DNA from: an uncultured beta proteobacterium
GTDB lineage: Bacteria; Pseudomonadota; Gammaproteobacteria; Burkholderiales; Burkholderiaceae
NCBI GenBank assembly: GCA_903871735.1
Contig: CAIQHU010000179.1
Location: 1-64,000, forward strand
Length of the DNA stretch: 64,000 bases
Direction: 5' to 3'
Numbering within the stretch: position 1 is the first letter of the stretch; each line of letters begins with the position of its first letter. Below are positions 27,835 to 38,239 of this stretch, piece by piece. A program made the translations under genes and the position numbers. Under the pieces are notes generated by a model that did not search any database, had not been told where the DNA came from, and saw nothing but the letters and a program-made list of their open reading frames with translations.

Positions 27835-30690
27835 ATGAACGAAACTATAAAAATTAGGGGTGCTCGCACCCACAACCTCAAAAATATCAATCTGGATATT
27901 CCCCGTAATCAACTTGTGGTGATCACGGGACTGTCTGGATCAGGTAAAAGCTCGCTCGCATTTGATACCCTTTATGCAGAGGGTCAAAGACGTTATGTCG
28001 AGTCCCTCTCAGCCTATGCCAGACAGTTCTTACAACTCATGGACAAGCCTGATGTTGATTCCATTGAGGGTCTTTCACCAGCTATTTCTATTGAACAAAA
28101 AGCCACTAGCCATAATCCCCGATCGACCGTCGGAACAGTGACAGAGATTCATGATTATTTACGCCTCCTTTTTGCGCGCGCAGGTACACCCCATTGCCCA
28201 GAGCATGGCCTGCCGCTCGAGGCCCAAAGTGTTGCCCAAATGGTCGACCATATTTTAGGTTTGCCTGAAGATACTAAATTACTCATTTTGGCTCCTGTTG
28301 TTAGCAATCGCAAAGGTGAGTTTGTCGATTTTTTTGAGGATTTGCAATCACAAGGTTTTGTGCGCTTTCGAATTCGTTCGGGAGGCGGCACTACCCACAC
28401 GGCCAAAGCAAAAGTCTTTGAAGTGGAAGATTTACCCACCCTAAAGAAAAATGAAAAACACTCTATCGAAGTCGTCGTTGATCGTATTAAAGTCAAAGCA
28501 GATATAAAACAACGGTTAGCAGAATCGCTCGAAACAGCCCTTCGATTAGCTGATGGGCGGGCCCTAGCCGTCGATATGGATTCTGGTAGCGAATCCTTAT
28601 TCTCTAATAAGTTTGCCTGTCCAATCTGTTCCTTTGCCTTGCAAGAATTAGAGCCGCGCCTCTTCTCGTTCAATAATCCAATGGGAGCCTGCCCGACTTG
28701 TGATGGCCTTGGTCATATTTCCTTCTTTGACCCAAAACGCATAGTTGCTCATAGTGAATTATCTCTTGCTTCCGGAGCAATCAAAGGCTGGGATCGGCGT
28801 AATCAATTTTATTTTCGGATGCTACAAAATATTGCTAAATTTGCAAAATTTGATATCGAAAAACCCTTTGAGAGTCTTCCGCAAAAAGCGCAAGATCTGA
28901 TTCTGTACGGCTCCGGCACAACCAAAATTCCTTTTGAATATCTCAATGAAAAAGGTCTGCCAGTCATCAAACCACATACCTTTGAAGGAATTATTTCTAA
29001 CTTCGAAAGACGGTATCGGGAAACAGACTCAATGGCCATTCGCGAGGAACTGGCGCGTTATCAAAATGTCAAACTATGCCCTGACTGTCAAGGTAGCCGA
29101 CTTCGTAAAGAAGCCCGTCATGTCAAAGTCGGTGAGGGCTCTTTTAGTCGTGCAATTTTCGAAGTAAGTAATCTTCCCCTAAAAGCTGCTTATGAGTACT
29201 TTTGTGATCTTGAACTCAAAGGTATTAAACGAGAAATTGCCGACAAAATCGTTAAAGAAATTTCCGCCCGCTTAAAATTTCTCAATGATGTTGGACTTGG
29301 CTATTTATCCCTAGACCGAAGTGCAGATACTTTATCAGGAGGCGAGTCCCAAAGGATTCGGCTAGCATCACAAATAGGCTCTGGTCTGACTGGAGTGATG
29401 TATGTTTTAGATGAGCCCTCCATTGGTCTACATCAACGCGATAACGATCGGCTGATTAAAACGCTGGTACATCTGCGCGATTTGGGTAATTCCGTTCTAG
29501 TAGTGGAGCACGATGAAGAAATGATTCGTGCATCAAACTATGTAATTGATATCGGTCCAGGTGCTGGGGTGCATGGTGGTCAAATTGTAGCGCAGGGTAC
29601 GCCTACTGAAATTGAAAATAATCCCAATTCTTTAACCGGTGAGTACTTATCTGGCAAAAAGAAAATTGCCGTGCCACTAAACCGTCTTAAACCCGATGGT
29701 CGTTGGATTACCATCAAAGGCGCTACAGGAAATAACCTCAAGAATGTCACCGCAAAAATTCCAGTCGGCCTTTTAACTTGTATTAGTGGTGTATCAGGCT
29801 CAGGTAAATCGACGCTCATTAATGATACCCTACATCATGTTGTAGCTCAGCATTTATATGGCTCATCAGCCGAACCTGCGCCATATGAATCGATCGATGG
29901 TTTAGAGCACTTCGATAAAATTATTAGTGTGGATCAGTCGCCAATTGGTCGAACACCCCGCTCGAATCCAGCCACCTATACTGGCCTTTTTACGCCCATT
30001 CGAGAATTATTTGCAGGCGTGCCAGCGGCTCGTGAGCGGGGTTACGAAACAGGTCGATTCTCATTTAATGTCAAAGGTGGGCGTTGCGATACCTGCGAAG
30101 GTGATGGGATGATTAAAGTTGAAATGCATTTCCTGCCTGATGTCTATGTGCCCTGCGATGTCTGTCACGGTAAACGCTATAACCGTGAAACACTGGATAT
30201 TCGCTATAAAGGTAAAAATATTCATGAAATTCTGTCGATGACTATCGAAATCGCCCATGAATTCTTTGAAGCAGTACCTATTGTTCGCCGCAAACTTAAA
30301 ACGCTTTTAGATGTTGGCCTGGGTTATGTCAAACTAGGCCAAAGCGCTACAACTCTTTCAGGCGGAGAAGCCCAACGGGTCAAACTATCCCTTGAGCTAT
30401 CCAAACGAGATACGGGTCGCACACTGTATATTTTGGATGAACCCACTACGGGACTTCATTTTCAAGATATCCAATTACTTCTGGAAGTAATTCATTCCTT
30501 ACGAAAACAAGGTAATACGATCTTAATTATTGAACACAATCTGGATGTGCTTAAAACAGCTGATTGGCTGATCGATATGGGGCCAGAAGGTGGTTTTGGA
30601 GGCGGCTTAATAATTGCTCAGGGTAGCCCAGAAACAGTAGTTAAATCAAAAGATAGTTTTACCGGTAAGTATCTCAAACATCTTTTATAG
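27835..30690 (+). CDS. uvrA: Excinuclease ABC subunit A
   Basis: DNA-damage recognition ATPase of nucleotide excision repair. The 951-residue protein has two ABC modules: Walker [10 protein letters not shown] (~residue 33) and GVSGSGKST (~645), signatures [12 protein letters not shown] and [11 protein letters not shown], and Walker B segments in [13 protein letters not shown] and [13 protein letters not shown]. The zinc-binding Cys pairs are CPICSF...CPTCDG and CDTCEGDG...CDVCHGKRY. Length equals the family norm. Start ATG 27835 lies 36 bp from the divergent MFS start. Its last 6 bp overlap the end of the convergent antiporter gene. Confidence 0.98.
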   Translation: MNETIKIRGARTHNLKNINLDIPRNQLVVITGLSGSGKSSLAFDTLYAEGQRRYVESLSAYARQFLQLMDKPDVDSIEGLSPAISIEQKATSHNPRSTVGTVTEIHDYLRLLFARAGTPHCPEHGLPLEAQSVAQMVDHILGLPEDTKLLILAPVVSNRKGEFVDFFEDLQSQGFVRFRIRSGGGTTHTAKAKVFEVEDLPTLKKNEKHSIEVVVDRIKVKADIKQRLAESLETALRLADGRALAVDMDSGSESLFSNKFACPICSFALQELEPRLFSFNNPMGACPTCDGLGHISFFDPKRIVAHSELSLASGAIKGWDRRNQFYFRMLQNIAKFAKFDIEKPFESLPQKAQDLILYGSGTTKIPFEYLNEKGLPVIKPHTFEGIISNFERRYRETDSMAIREELARYQNVKLCPDCQGSRLRKEARHVKVGEGSFSRAIFEVSNLPLKAAYEYFCDLELKGIKREIADKIVKEISARLKFLNDVGLGYLSLDRSADTLSGGESQRIRLASQIGSGLTGVMYVLDEPSIGLHQRDNDRLIKTLVHLRDLGNSVLVVEHDEEMIRASNYVIDIGPGAGVHGGQIVAQGTPTEIENNPNSLTGEYLSGKKKIAVPLNRLKPDGRWITIKGATGNNLKNVTAKIPVGLLTCISGVSGSGKSTLINDTLHHVVAQHLYGSSAEPAPYESIDGLEHFDKIISVDQSPIGRTPRSNPATYTGLFTPIRELFAGVPAARERGYETGRFSFNVKGGRCDTCEGDGMIKVEMHFLPDVYVPCDVCHGKRYNRETLDIRYKGKNIHEILSMTIEIAHEFFEAVPIVRRKLKTLLDVGLGYVKLGQSATTLSGGEAQRVKLSLELSKRDTGRTLYILDEPTTGLHFQDIQLLLEVIHSLRKQGNTILIIEHNLDVLKTADWLIDMGPEGGFGGGLIIAQGSPETVVKSKDSFTGKYLKHLL

Positions 30691-32688
30691 GTCTTTGCTC
30701 GGCTTGGTAATTAGTTTTTCGGCGGCCTCAAGTGAGGCTATATTGCCTAGAAGAACTAAGATATCGTCTTCCTGTATGACTACATTGGGCTCTAAAACAA
30801 TCTGCTTAAAAGTCGCCGCCATTTTATTTTCCTTGCGCCTCAAACTCTGCACAACAGCCCCAGTTTGTTCGATAAATGATAAGGTCTGATGAATGCCGCG
30901 CATATTGGGTCCCAGTCGAATTGTATGTAATCGAATAGACTCTGGGCTATCGCCGTCATCTTCTTCAGCGCTAGGAAAGTGACCTTTAAGCTTACCATAC
31001 CGATTTTCACGCGCCTCGGTAATACGTCGCATCACCCTGCGAATCGGAACTCCAAGAACGCTTAAAGTATGCGCCGCTAACATCAGCCCTCCTTCTATTT
31101 TTTCAGGGATCACCTGTGTTGCGCCAGCTTTTTGTAATAACTCCATGTCACTGTCATCACTCGCCCGAACAATAATTGCAATGCCAGGGTGTAGCTCCTC
31201 AATCTGCTTAATTAAGTGCGCTGACTCCTCAATATGATTAAATGCGATAACAACAGCCTTCGCTCTTCCAATGCCTGCAGCAATGAGCCCTTTTACTCCG
31301 TAGGCGCCATAAACGACTGATTTACCTGCATCACTGGCCTCTTGCACACGGTCAGGATCTGCGTCTAAGGCAACGTAGTGAATACCCTCTTGCTCGAGTA
31401 AGTTGGCCACGTGCTGACCGGTAATACCAAAACCACAAATAATGACGTGTTGATCATGCTGTATGGTCTGCGTCACTATCTTGGTTAGTTGAACAGACTG
31501 AGTCAACCATTCGTTGCGAGAAAACCTTAAAACAATCCGATCGCTATATTGAATTAAGATTGGGGCAATCAACATGGATAAAAGCATTGCAGCCATCACC
31601 GCTTGTGACAAATCGGGATCGATCCAATCAAGACTGTCTAATTGATTAATCAAGACAAAACCAAACTCGCCAGCCTGAGTTAAACACAAGCCTGTTCGCA
31701 AAGCCACGCCGGTTGAAGAACCAAAGCGCTTTGCTAAGCTAGTAATAATCACGAACTTCAAGGCGAGCGCGCCAAAGAATAAAAATAATACTAAATGAAA
31801 GTCTCGCAACACTACCTGGAAATCCACTAACATACCAACGGTAATAAAGAAGAGCCCTAATAAGATGTCTCTAAATGACTCAATACTTTGCTCCACCTGA
31901 TGACGGTAGGGCGTCTCAGCAATCAGCATACCGGCCATAAAAGCCCCTAAGGCCATAGACAATCCAAAATGTTCCGTCAGACCAGCCATGCCAATCGAAA
32001 CTAGTAACACATTGAGCATGAATAATTCTTGCGATCGAAAATTGGCCACCACCCGAAACCAGGAGCTAAATAGCTTTTGACCAACAATGAAAATTAAAGT
32101 GAGTGCAACCGTGACTTTAATACTTGCTAAAGTGAGTGCCAAAGCAATATCGCCCGGATTTTTTCCCAACGAAGGTATCAAAATTAGTAAGAGAATAACT
32201 ACTAAATCCTGGAATAGTAATACGCCAATGACATTTTTGCCATGCTCGGTATCTAATTCGCCTCTCTCCGATAACGCCTTAATAACAATCGCTGTTGATG
32301 ACATCGCAACTGCTCCACCTAAAGCGAAAAGAACGTGCCAGGGTATTGGTAAGGGTATTAAAAACCGCAATAAGTACCCAGCTGGAATTGTCAGTAACAT
32401 CGTTAAAAATACTTGACTAGCACCAAACCGAAAGACGATCTGGCGCATGGACTTGAGTTTGGCTAGATTAAACTCCAAGCCAATTGAGAACATCAAAAAG
32501 ACGACACCAAATTCAGCTAAATTCTTTACTGTATCGCTGTCTGGTGCTAAATTGGCTGCATTTGGACCAATCAATAAGCCAACAACTAAATAACCTAATA
32601 TGGGAGGTAAGTTTAAAATTCTGGATAGCAAAACTCCACCTAGAGCAGAGGCAAGTAAAGTCAGAGTGATTTGCAAGATAGAGGGCAT
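30685..32688 (-). CDS. CPA2 monovalent cation:proton antiporter (KefB/KefC-like)
   Basis: Predicted potassium/proton or glutathione-gated efflux protein of the CPA2 family, 667 residues. The first ~390 residues are the Na/H exchanger membrane domain with about 12 segments ([49 protein letters not shown]). A TrkA-N/RCK domain follows ([42 protein letters not shown]) with the NAD-binding glycines, and a TrkA-C-like domain ends the protein. ATG 32688 is chosen because the nine codons upstream lack family support. Its start is only 12 bp from the divergent kdsD start. Confidence 0.9.
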   Translation of the reverse strand: MPSILQITLTLLASALGGVLLSRILNLPPILGYLVVGLLIGPNAANLAPDSDTVKNLAEFGVVFLMFSIGLEFNLAKLKSMRQIVFRFGASQVFLTMLLTIPAGYLLRFLIPLPIPWHVLFALGGAVAMSSTAIVIKALSERGELDTEHGKNVIGVLLFQDLVVILLLILIPSLGKNPGDIALALTLASIKVTVALTLIFIVGQKLFSSWFRVVANFRSQELFMLNVLLVSIGMAGLTEHFGLSMALGAFMAGMLIAETPYRHQVEQSIESFRDILLGLFFITVGMLVDFQVVLRDFHLVLFLFFGALALKFVIITSLAKRFGSSTGVALRTGLCLTQAGEFGFVLINQLDSLDWIDPDLSQAVMAAMLLSMLIAPILIQYSDRIVLRFSRNEWLTQSVQLTKIVTQTIQHDQHVIICGFGITGQHVANLLEQEGIHYVALDADPDRVQEASDAGKSVVYGAYGVKGLIAAGIGRAKAVVIAFNHIEESAHLIKQIEELHPGIAIIVRASDDSDMELLQKAGATQVIPEKIEGGLMLAAHTLSVLGVPIRRVMRRITEARENRYGKLKGHFPSAEEDDGDSPESIRLHTIRLGPNMRGIHQTLSFIEQTGAVVQSLRRKENKMAATFKQIVLEPNVVIQEDDILVLLGNIASLEAAEKLITKPSKDL

Positions 32689-32700
32689 ATACTGGTTACT

Positions 32701-33696
32701 ATGATAGTAAAACAAAATAAAAAATTCTTGGATTTAGCGAAAAATACCCTACAAATTGAAAGTACTGGGATTGATCAACTGCGACTTCGCCTAGATCAAG
32801 AAATTCACGGACAAGCATTTTTATCTGCCATTGAACTCATTCTCCCATGTCCCGGCCGCGTAGTGGTATCCGGTATGGGTAAATCTGGGCACATCGCCAA
32901 TAAAATTGCTGCCACTTTCGCTTCAACAGGTACGCCCGCATTTTTTGTGCATCCAGCTGAAGCAAGCCATGGCGACTTAGGAATGATTCAACAAACTGAT
33001 ATCTTTTTAGCGCTGTCTTATTCTGGCGAAACTTTAGAATTGCTAACCATCGTTCCCCAAATCAAACGCATGGGGGCCAAATTAATTGCGATGACAGGTA
33101 ATTCATCCTCCACCCTAGCCAAACTCGCCGATGTGCACTTAGATGTGGGCATTGAAAAAGAAGCCTGCCCCTTCAACCTGGCACCAACTACTAGTACAAC
33201 CGCTACCCTGGCTCTAGGAGACGCCCTAGCAATCGTTCTTTTAGATGCGCGTGACTTTCGGGCTGATGACTTCGCCCGCTCTCATCCTGGCGGCAGCCTA
33301 GGTCGTAGACTACTCACCCATGTCAAAGACGTTATGAGAAGTGGGGCAGATATCCCTATCACTCATATCAACGCAAATATAAAAGAAGCTCTTTTTGAAA
33401 TCTCAAAAAAACGTCTTGGCATGACCGTAATTATTGATGATCAAGAACAAGTGCAAGGAATTTTTACAGATGGTGACCTGCGCCGTATGCTCGAAAAATC
33501 CCTATCACTAGAAGGGGTTCATCTCCAAGATGTCATGACTCATCATCCACGAAATATCTCCAAAGATATTCTGGCGGCTCAAGCTGTCGAAATCATGGAA
33601 CGTTTTCGGATCAATCATCTACTAGTGGTCGATGCGCATGGTAAATTAGAAGGTGTTCTTAGCATGCATGATCTTCTTGCCTCCAAAATTATTTAA
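32701..33696 (+). CDS. kdsD: D-arabinose-5-phosphate isomerase
   Basis: Converts ribulose-5-phosphate to arabinose-5-phosphate, the entry to Kdo synthesis for lipopolysaccharide. The 331-residue protein has a SIS domain (VVSGMGKSGHIANKIAATFA, SYSGETLEL) and two CBS domains at the C-terminus (MRSGADIPITHINANIKEAL, MTHHPRNISKD). The catalytic histidine lies in FVHPAEASHGDLGM and the second in FARSHPGGSLGRRLL. ATG 32701 is used; the frame opens earlier, at 32671, but that overlaps the antiporter start. First gene of the kdsD-kdsC-lptC-lptA-lptB run. Confidence 0.95.
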   Translation: MIVKQNKKFLDLAKNTLQIESTGIDQLRLRLDQEIHGQAFLSAIELILPCPGRVVVSGMGKSGHIANKIAATFASTGTPAFFVHPAEASHGDLGMIQQTDIFLALSYSGETLELLTIVPQIKRMGAKLIAMTGNSSSTLAKLADVHLDVGIEKEACPFNLAPTTSTTATLALGDALAIVLLDARDFRADDFARSHPGGSLGRRLLTHVKDVMRSGADIPITHINANIKEALFEISKKRLGMTVIIDDQEQVQGIFTDGDLRRMLEKSLSLEGVHLQDVMTHHPRNISKDILAAQAVEIMERFRINHLLVVDAHGKLEGVLSMHDLLASKII

Positions 33697-33705
33697 GGTA
33701 CCCAG

Positions 33706-34269
33706 TTGGCCAATACTTTTCTAACAAATTCTCTTGAACGATTTCCACAGGCAATAGAAAAAGCTCAGCAGATTAAACTGCTCATCCTCGATGTTGATGG
33801 TGTCCTGACTGATGGATCCTTATTTATTAGTGCAGACGGTCTTGAACATCTCAAGGTATTTGATAGTCTTGATGGGCACGGTTTAAAAATGCTCCAAAGT
33901 ATTGGGCTCAAATGTGCAATCATCTCTGGTAGAAAGTCTGAGATGGTTCAAAAGCGCGCCCAAAGTTTGGGTTTAGAGCATATCTTTTTAGGCGTTGAAA
34001 AAAAGACCCTGGTTTTACACACACTTCTTCAAGACTTACAATTAACTCCCAAGCAATGTGCGGCAATAGGGGATGATTGGCCTGATTTGGGTGTGCTAAA
34101 ACAAGTTGGTTTAGCCGCCTGTCCAGCGCAAGCGCATGACGAAGTTAAAAAGATCGCACATTACATCTGTGCCCGCAACGGTGGTCAGGGAGCTGTTAGA
34201 GAGGTCTGTGACTTGATCTTACGAGCACAAGATTGCTATAACAAACTACTTCTTGAATCTTTCCAATGA
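33706..34269 (+). CDS. kdsC: 3-deoxy-manno-octulosonate-8-phosphate phosphatase
   Basis: HAD-family phosphatase that releases Kdo from Kdo-8-phosphate. The 187-residue protein has HAD motif I LLILDVDGVLTDG with both aspartates, motif II in CAIISGRKS, and motif III/IV in AAIGDDWPDLGVLKQVG. The short form without a cap domain fits tetrameric KdsC. The only plausible start is TTG 33706 (AAGG seven nt upstream). It ends with an ATGA overlap into lptC, so translation is coupled. Confidence 0.93.
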   Translation: MANTFLTNSLERFPQAIEKAQQIKLLILDVDGVLTDGSLFISADGLEHLKVFDSLDGHGLKMLQSIGLKCAIISGRKSEMVQKRAQSLGLEHIFLGVEKKTLVLHTLLQDLQLTPKQCAAIGDDWPDLGVLKQVGLAACPAQAHDEVKKIAHYICARNGGQGAVREVCDLILRAQDCYNKLLLESFQ

Positions 34270-34922
34270 GATTGCCCGCCGCACTATTGAGTGCTCGTGA
34301 CTTAATAGTTACTCTAGGTATTCGCTTAGTACCTCTTTTTATCATGGCAGGGCTGACCCTTGTCTCATTTTGGTTTTTACAGAAAAATACGCAAGATGAA
34401 GCCTTGCTGCCACCTGCCAAAAAAAAGCATGAGCCAGACTATATTTTTATCAATGCTAAGCTCACGGTTTTGAATTTAGACGGCTCAACAAAATATCGGC
34501 TATTAGGTAAAGAGTTTAAGCACTATGCTGACGACGCATCCATCGATGTTAAGGCTCCTCGGCTGCGCTTATTTAATTCGAAATCTCCACCCCTGACGAT
34601 TCAAGCAAAAACTGGCCAGATTAATGGCGATCTAGATATCGTCGAATTATTCGATCAAGCCAAGGTCTCCCGCCCCCAACAATTAGGTACAACTGGGGCA
34701 GTTATTGATCCATCACTCCTACTGAGCTCTAACTATTTAAAAGTTTTCGTGAATGAAGATCGTCTCATTACGCATTTACCAGTCCTTATCGAGCGCGGTG
34801 AATCCGTCATGACAGCCAGTCAAGGAGCGGTTTATAACAATATAGATCAGTCTATATCGATGCGCGGCGATGTTAAAGGTTCAATTGCTGCTAGTGATAC
34901 GAATCGGAACTCATTGCGGTAA
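34266..34922 (+). CDS. lptC: LPS export system protein LptC
   Basis: Bitopic inner-membrane protein that links the LptB2FG transporter to LptA and passes LPS across the periplasm. The 218-residue protein has one N-terminal membrane anchor (LVPLFIMAGLTLVSFWFLQ, ~23-41) and a periplasmic beta-jellyroll (PDYIFINAKLTVLNLDGSTKY, SGs in LLSSNYLKVF). Similarity is moderate, as usual for LptC, but position between kdsC and lptA makes the assignment firm. It overlaps kdsC by 4 bp and lptA by 1 bp (TAATG). Confidence 0.9.
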   Translation: MRLPAALLSARDLIVTLGIRLVPLFIMAGLTLVSFWFLQKNTQDEALLPPAKKKHEPDYIFINAKLTVLNLDGSTKYRLLGKEFKHYADDASIDVKAPRLRLFNSKSPPLTIQAKTGQINGDLDIVELFDQAKVSRPQQLGTTGAVIDPSLLLSSNYLKVFVNEDRLITHLPVLIERGESVMTASQGAVYNNIDQSISMRGDVKGSIAASDTNRNSLR

Positions 34923-35533
34923 TGGTTTTATTTAAAAAACACTTTTTAGTACTAGTGCTAGCAACTAATTGCTTATTCATTAGCCTTCCAAGCCTTGCTC
35001 TGAAGTCTGATAAAGAACAAGCGACGAAACTATCTTCTGATGCGGCCGACTTTAATGATGTCTCCCAAGAGTATATTTTGACGGGTAATGTCAAAATCAC
35101 CAAGGGGAGTATGCTAGTCCAAGGGGATAAAGCAGTTATCGTGGTTGATCCGGAGGGATATCAAAAAATTTCCGTAATTGGAAACTCCAAGGAACTTGCT
35201 CAATTTACACAGCAATTAGATGGTCCTAAAATTGAATTCATCTATGGTGAGGGCGAGTTGATTATCTATGAGGCAAAAACAGACATGCTGTTAATTTCTG
35301 GTCAAGCATATACTCTTCGAAAAAATTTAAGTACTTGGAAAGATAAACTTGTAGCCGAAAAAATTGAGTATGATCTCTATACTGAAAAATATGTCGCCTT
35401 GTCCCTTTCAAAAGTTCCGTCTGAAAATCCCTCCAGCAAAAAAGAATCTTTGAGAGCAACCCCTCCAAAACCTGTTAAATCTGTGATGAGTTCCAAAAAC
35501 CAAGTATCCGTAGAATTAAAAAATACCCCCTAA
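34922..35533 (+). CDS. lptA: LPS transport periplasmic protein LptA
   Basis: Forms the periplasmic bridge that carries LPS to LptD. The 203-residue precursor has a signal peptide (VLFKKHFLVLVLATNCLF.., cleavage after PSLA, ~residue 26), then the OstA-like beta-jellyroll with SDAADFNDVSQEYILTGNVKI and GSMLVQGDKAVIVVDPEGY. The C-terminal ~35 residues after SKVPSENPSSKKES are low-complexity and basic, an extension not needed for the fold. Start ATG 34922 overlaps the lptC stop. Between lptA and lptB there are 12 bp. Confidence 0.92.
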   Translation: MVLFKKHFLVLVLATNCLFISLPSLALKSDKEQATKLSSDAADFNDVSQEYILTGNVKITKGSMLVQGDKAVIVVDPEGYQKISVIGNSKELAQFTQQLDGPKIEFIYGEGELIIYEAKTDMLLISGQAYTLRKNLSTWKDKLVAEKIEYDLYTEKYVALSLSKVPSENPSSKKESLRATPPKPVKSVMSSKNQVSVELKNTP

Positions 35534-35545
35534 AACATTCACCTC

Positions 35546-36301
35546 GTGCAATCTTCCAATCTATCCTCTTTAATCGCAACAGGTCTGCAAAAGACCTACG
35601 GCAAACGCATGGTTGTCAAAGACGTAGCGCTGGAAGTAAAAACTGGCGAGATTGTTGGCCTATTGGGCCCAAATGGAGCGGGTAAAACAACTTCTTTTTA
35701 TATGATTGTTGGCCTCATACCAGCAGACAAAGGGCGTATTACCTTAGATAACCAACTGATTAGTGGCTTACCGATTCACGAACGTTCCAAAATGGGTTTA
35801 TCGTATTTACCCCAAGAAGCGTCTATTTTTAGAAAGCTTTCTGTTTCCGAGAACATCAAAGCTGTTCTAGAACTCCAAATCACTAGCAGTGGTCAGCACC
35901 TAACACGTAGTGCTATTAACGCGCGTCTCAATGAGTTATTAGATGAATTACAAATTTCTCATCTGCGTAACAATCCAGCGCTATCACTTTCTGGCGGAGA
36001 ACGGCGGCGAGTTGAAATCGCTCGGGCGTTAGCAACTAACCCCAAATTTATCCTACTCGATGAGCCGTTCGCTGGCGTAGATCCCATCGCAGTTGGTGAA
36101 ATTCAACGAATTATTCGATTTTTAACTGAGCGAAATATCGGGGTGTTGATCACGGATCATAATGTTCGCGAAACCCTCGGGATTTGTGATCATGCATACA
36201 TCATCAATGATGGTACCGTACTTGCCCAAGGTTTGCCAAGCGAAATTATCGAAAATGATAGTGTCCGTAGGGTTTATCTTGGCGAAAATTTTAGAATGTA
36301 A
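35546..36301 (+). CDS. lptB: LPS export ABC transporter ATPase LptB
   Basis: Cytoplasmic ATPase of the LptB2FG complex that powers LPS extraction from the inner membrane. The 251-residue protein shows Walker [13 protein letters not shown], the Q-loop region [13 protein letters not shown] typical of LptB, signature [15 protein letters not shown], Walker [17 protein letters not shown] and the H-loop [13 protein letters not shown]. The start is GTG 35546. In most beta-proteobacteria rpoN follows lptB; here hpf follows instead after 139 bp of DNA without a gene. Confidence 0.97.
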   Translation: MQSSNLSSLIATGLQKTYGKRMVVKDVALEVKTGEIVGLLGPNGAGKTTSFYMIVGLIPADKGRITLDNQLISGLPIHERSKMGLSYLPQEASIFRKLSVSENIKAVLELQITSSGQHLTRSAINARLNELLDELQISHLRNNPALSLSGGERRRVEIARALATNPKFILLDEPFAGVDPIAVGEIQRIIRFLTERNIGVLITDHNVRETLGICDHAYIINDGTVLAQGLPSEIIENDSVRRVYLGENFRM

Positions 36302-36376
36302 AAAAATACTCTTTTTTATTACTAGTCCTTGGCTTTTTAGAAAATGACTGCTACTCTAGAAGTGTAGTTATTTTGG

Positions 36377-36412
36377 AAAATCAGGCTTTCTAGCTAGATA
36401 CTTCTGATTTTT
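36377..36412 (+). terminator. Possible terminator or hairpin after lptB
   Basis: AAAATCAG (36377-36384) pairs with CTGATTTT (36404-36411), followed by further T; the loop contains CTAGCTAG, which could itself pair. It lies in the 139-bp gap between lptB and hpf where rpoN would normally be. The AT-rich outer stem and long loop make it a weak candidate. Confidence 0.35.
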
Positions 36413-36440
36413 CTTCACCTTAACGCTTTTGGGAGAGTGT

Positions 36441-36797
36441 ATGAAAATTATTATTCACAGCCACCATTTAGAAGTTACTGCCGCCATCAAAGCACATTTA
36501 AACGACAAGTTAGAACTGATTAAAAAGCATTTCCACGAAATTATTCAAATCAATGCCTCCCTGCTAGTTGATAAAACACAAGAAAAAGAATACCGGCAAA
36601 CAGCTGAACTGAGTATTCATATCCTAGGTAAAGATTTATTTGCGCAAGCCCATCATCAAGATCTCTACTTGGCAATTGATGCTGCTGTTCAAAAATTGGA
36701 TAAACAGATTCTGAAACTGAAAGAAAGGACTAAGAATCACCACCTGCCTTTACATCCAAAATACAAGTTAGACAATCTTGCTGGGTTGAACCTATAA
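36441..36797 (+). CDS. hpf: Ribosome hibernation promoting factor, short form
   Basis: Binds the 30S decoding region and promotes 100S ribosome dimers or inactive 70S in slow growth. The 118-residue protein has the HPF/YfiA fold: MKIIIHSHHLEVTAAIKAHL, HFHEIIQINASLLVDK, YRQTAELSIHILGKDLFAQ and DLYLAIDAAVQKLDKQILKLK. No C-terminal dimerisation extension is present, so it is the short type. ATG 36441 is preferred because GGGAGAG precedes it by 4-5 nt; an in-frame TTG 12 bp earlier lies within that site. It is followed after 7 bp by ptsN. Confidence 0.93.
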   Translation: MKIIIHSHHLEVTAAIKAHLNDKLELIKKHFHEIIQINASLLVDKTQEKEYRQTAELSIHILGKDLFAQAHHQDLYLAIDAAVQKLDKQILKLKERTKNHHLPLHPKYKLDNLAGLNL

Positions 36798-36804
36798 TAG
36801 GCTT

Positions 36805-37263
36805 ATGAATGAACTCGCCCTGTTATTACCGACCAATCAAATTTACCTTGACGTTGCGGTCAATGATATTGATGAATTGTTTCATTTGGCGAGTTCTCAT
36901 TTCTCATCCCAAAACGCACAATTAAATATAAAAGGTATTACCGAGTGTTTGCAAGATCGTGAAAAACTGGGATCAACAGGACTTGGGGTAGGTGTTGCTA
37001 TCCCTCACGGCCGTCTAAAAGGGCTAAAAGAGCCCATCATTAGTTTTTATCGTTTATTAAACGGTATTGACTTTAAGACCTCGGATCAAATAGCAGTTGA
37101 TATTGTGATCTTTTTACTAGTACCAGAATTAGCAACACAAAAACATTTAGATCTCCTTTCAGAAATTGCTCAAATCCTAGCTGATAAGTTAAAAAGAGTG
37201 CAATTACGTGAAGCGAATACAACTGTTGCTTTACGAACAGTAATGGTCGGCCAGGCGAATTAA
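36805..37263 (+). CDS. ptsN: Nitrogen PTS EIIA component
   Basis: Phosphorylatable regulator (EIIA-Ntr) of the nitrogen phosphotransferase system, controlling potassium and nitrogen responses by protein contacts. The 152-residue protein has the active-site histidine in GVGVAIPHGRLKGL (~H74) and REKLGSTGLG just before it. It lies between hpf and hprK. In most bacteria this gene is next to rpoN, whose product gave the system its name; rpoN is not in this locus. Confidence 0.94.
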   Translation: MNELALLLPTNQIYLDVAVNDIDELFHLASSHFSSQNAQLNIKGITECLQDREKLGSTGLGVGVAIPHGRLKGLKEPIISFYRLLNGIDFKTSDQIAVDIVIFLLVPELATQKHLDLLSEIAQILADKLKRVQLREANTTVALRTVMVGQAN

Positions 37264-37266
37264 CAA

Positions 37267-38229
37267 ATGACGCAACAATTGTCACTTGATGGCGTTAGTG
37301 CACAACATATTTTTGATCAAAATTTTGAAGAGCTAAAACTACATTGGGTGACCGGCGAAGAAGGGGCAGATCGTTGTTTCGATGTTGAAGTGGTCAAACT
37401 AGCCTCCTCATCCTCAGATTTGGTTGGACATCTCAATTTAATCCATCCCAGCCGTTTGCAGATTTGCGGCGAAGCCGAAATCACTTATTTAAATCGCCTT
37501 CAAAAAGCCCAGCTTCGGCACCAACTGATCGACCTGATGAATATGAATCCGCCATGTTTCATTATTGCTGATGGGCAAGAACCAAATGATGAACTCAAGT
37601 TACACTGCCAACGATCATCAACCCCACTATTCGTAACACCAGCCCCTGCAGCGGAAGTAATCGATCACTTAAGACTCTATTTAACGAAGATTGGTGCCCC
37701 CAAAATTACCATGCACGGCGTCTTTATGGATATTTTAGGCCTTGGTGTGCTCTTAACTGGTGAATCAGGACTTGGTAAAAGTGAGCTTGGGCTTGAACTC
37801 ATTTCTCGTGGTCATGGCCTAGTAGCAGATGATGCGGTTGATTTTTCTCGTTTAGGTCCTGACTATATCGAGGGACGCTGCCCCAAAATTTTGCGTGATC
37901 TGTTAGAAGTTCGGGGTCTTGGCTTATTAGATATTCGTACAATTTTTGGCGAAACAGCAGTTCGCAGAAAACTAAAGCTTCGACTAATCGTACAACTAAT
38001 TCGAAGAAATTCTGAAGAATTTGAGCGTCTACCAATCGACTCGCAACATATCGAAGTTTTAGGCTTGCCCATTCGAACTGTCAAAATACAAGTAGCCGAA
38101 GGTCGTAACTTGGCTGTTTTAGTCGAAGCAGCAGTCAGAAATACGATCTTACAGCTGCGCGGCATCAATACGCTGGATGACTTTATAACGAGACAGCGCG
38201 AAGTCATGCAAATGGATAAACCTTACTAA
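37267..38229 (+). CDS. hprK: HPr kinase/phosphorylase
   Basis: Bifunctional enzyme that phosphorylates or dephosphorylates a serine in HPr, found in many beta-proteobacteria beside ptsN. The 320-residue protein has the P-loop GESGLGKS (165-172), the K3/HPr-K signature [13 protein letters not shown], the second signature [16 protein letters not shown], and a basic C-terminal region [12 protein letters not shown]. An N-terminal regulatory domain fills residues 1-130. Short 3-bp gap to ptsN. In such species it acts with EIIA-Ntr rather than with sugar uptake, an inference from the family. Confidence 0.95.
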   Translation: MTQQLSLDGVSAQHIFDQNFEELKLHWVTGEEGADRCFDVEVVKLASSSSDLVGHLNLIHPSRLQICGEAEITYLNRLQKAQLRHQLIDLMNMNPPCFIIADGQEPNDELKLHCQRSSTPLFVTPAPAAEVIDHLRLYLTKIGAPKITMHGVFMDILGLGVLLTGESGLGKSELGLELISRGHGLVADDAVDFSRLGPDYIEGRCPKILRDLLEVRGLGLLDIRTIFGETAVRRKLKLRLIVQLIRRNSEEFERLPIDSQHIEVLGLPIRTVKIQVAEGRNLAVLVEAAVRNTILQLRGINTLDDFITRQREVMQMDKPY

Positions 38230-38239
38230 GAGGCTAATT

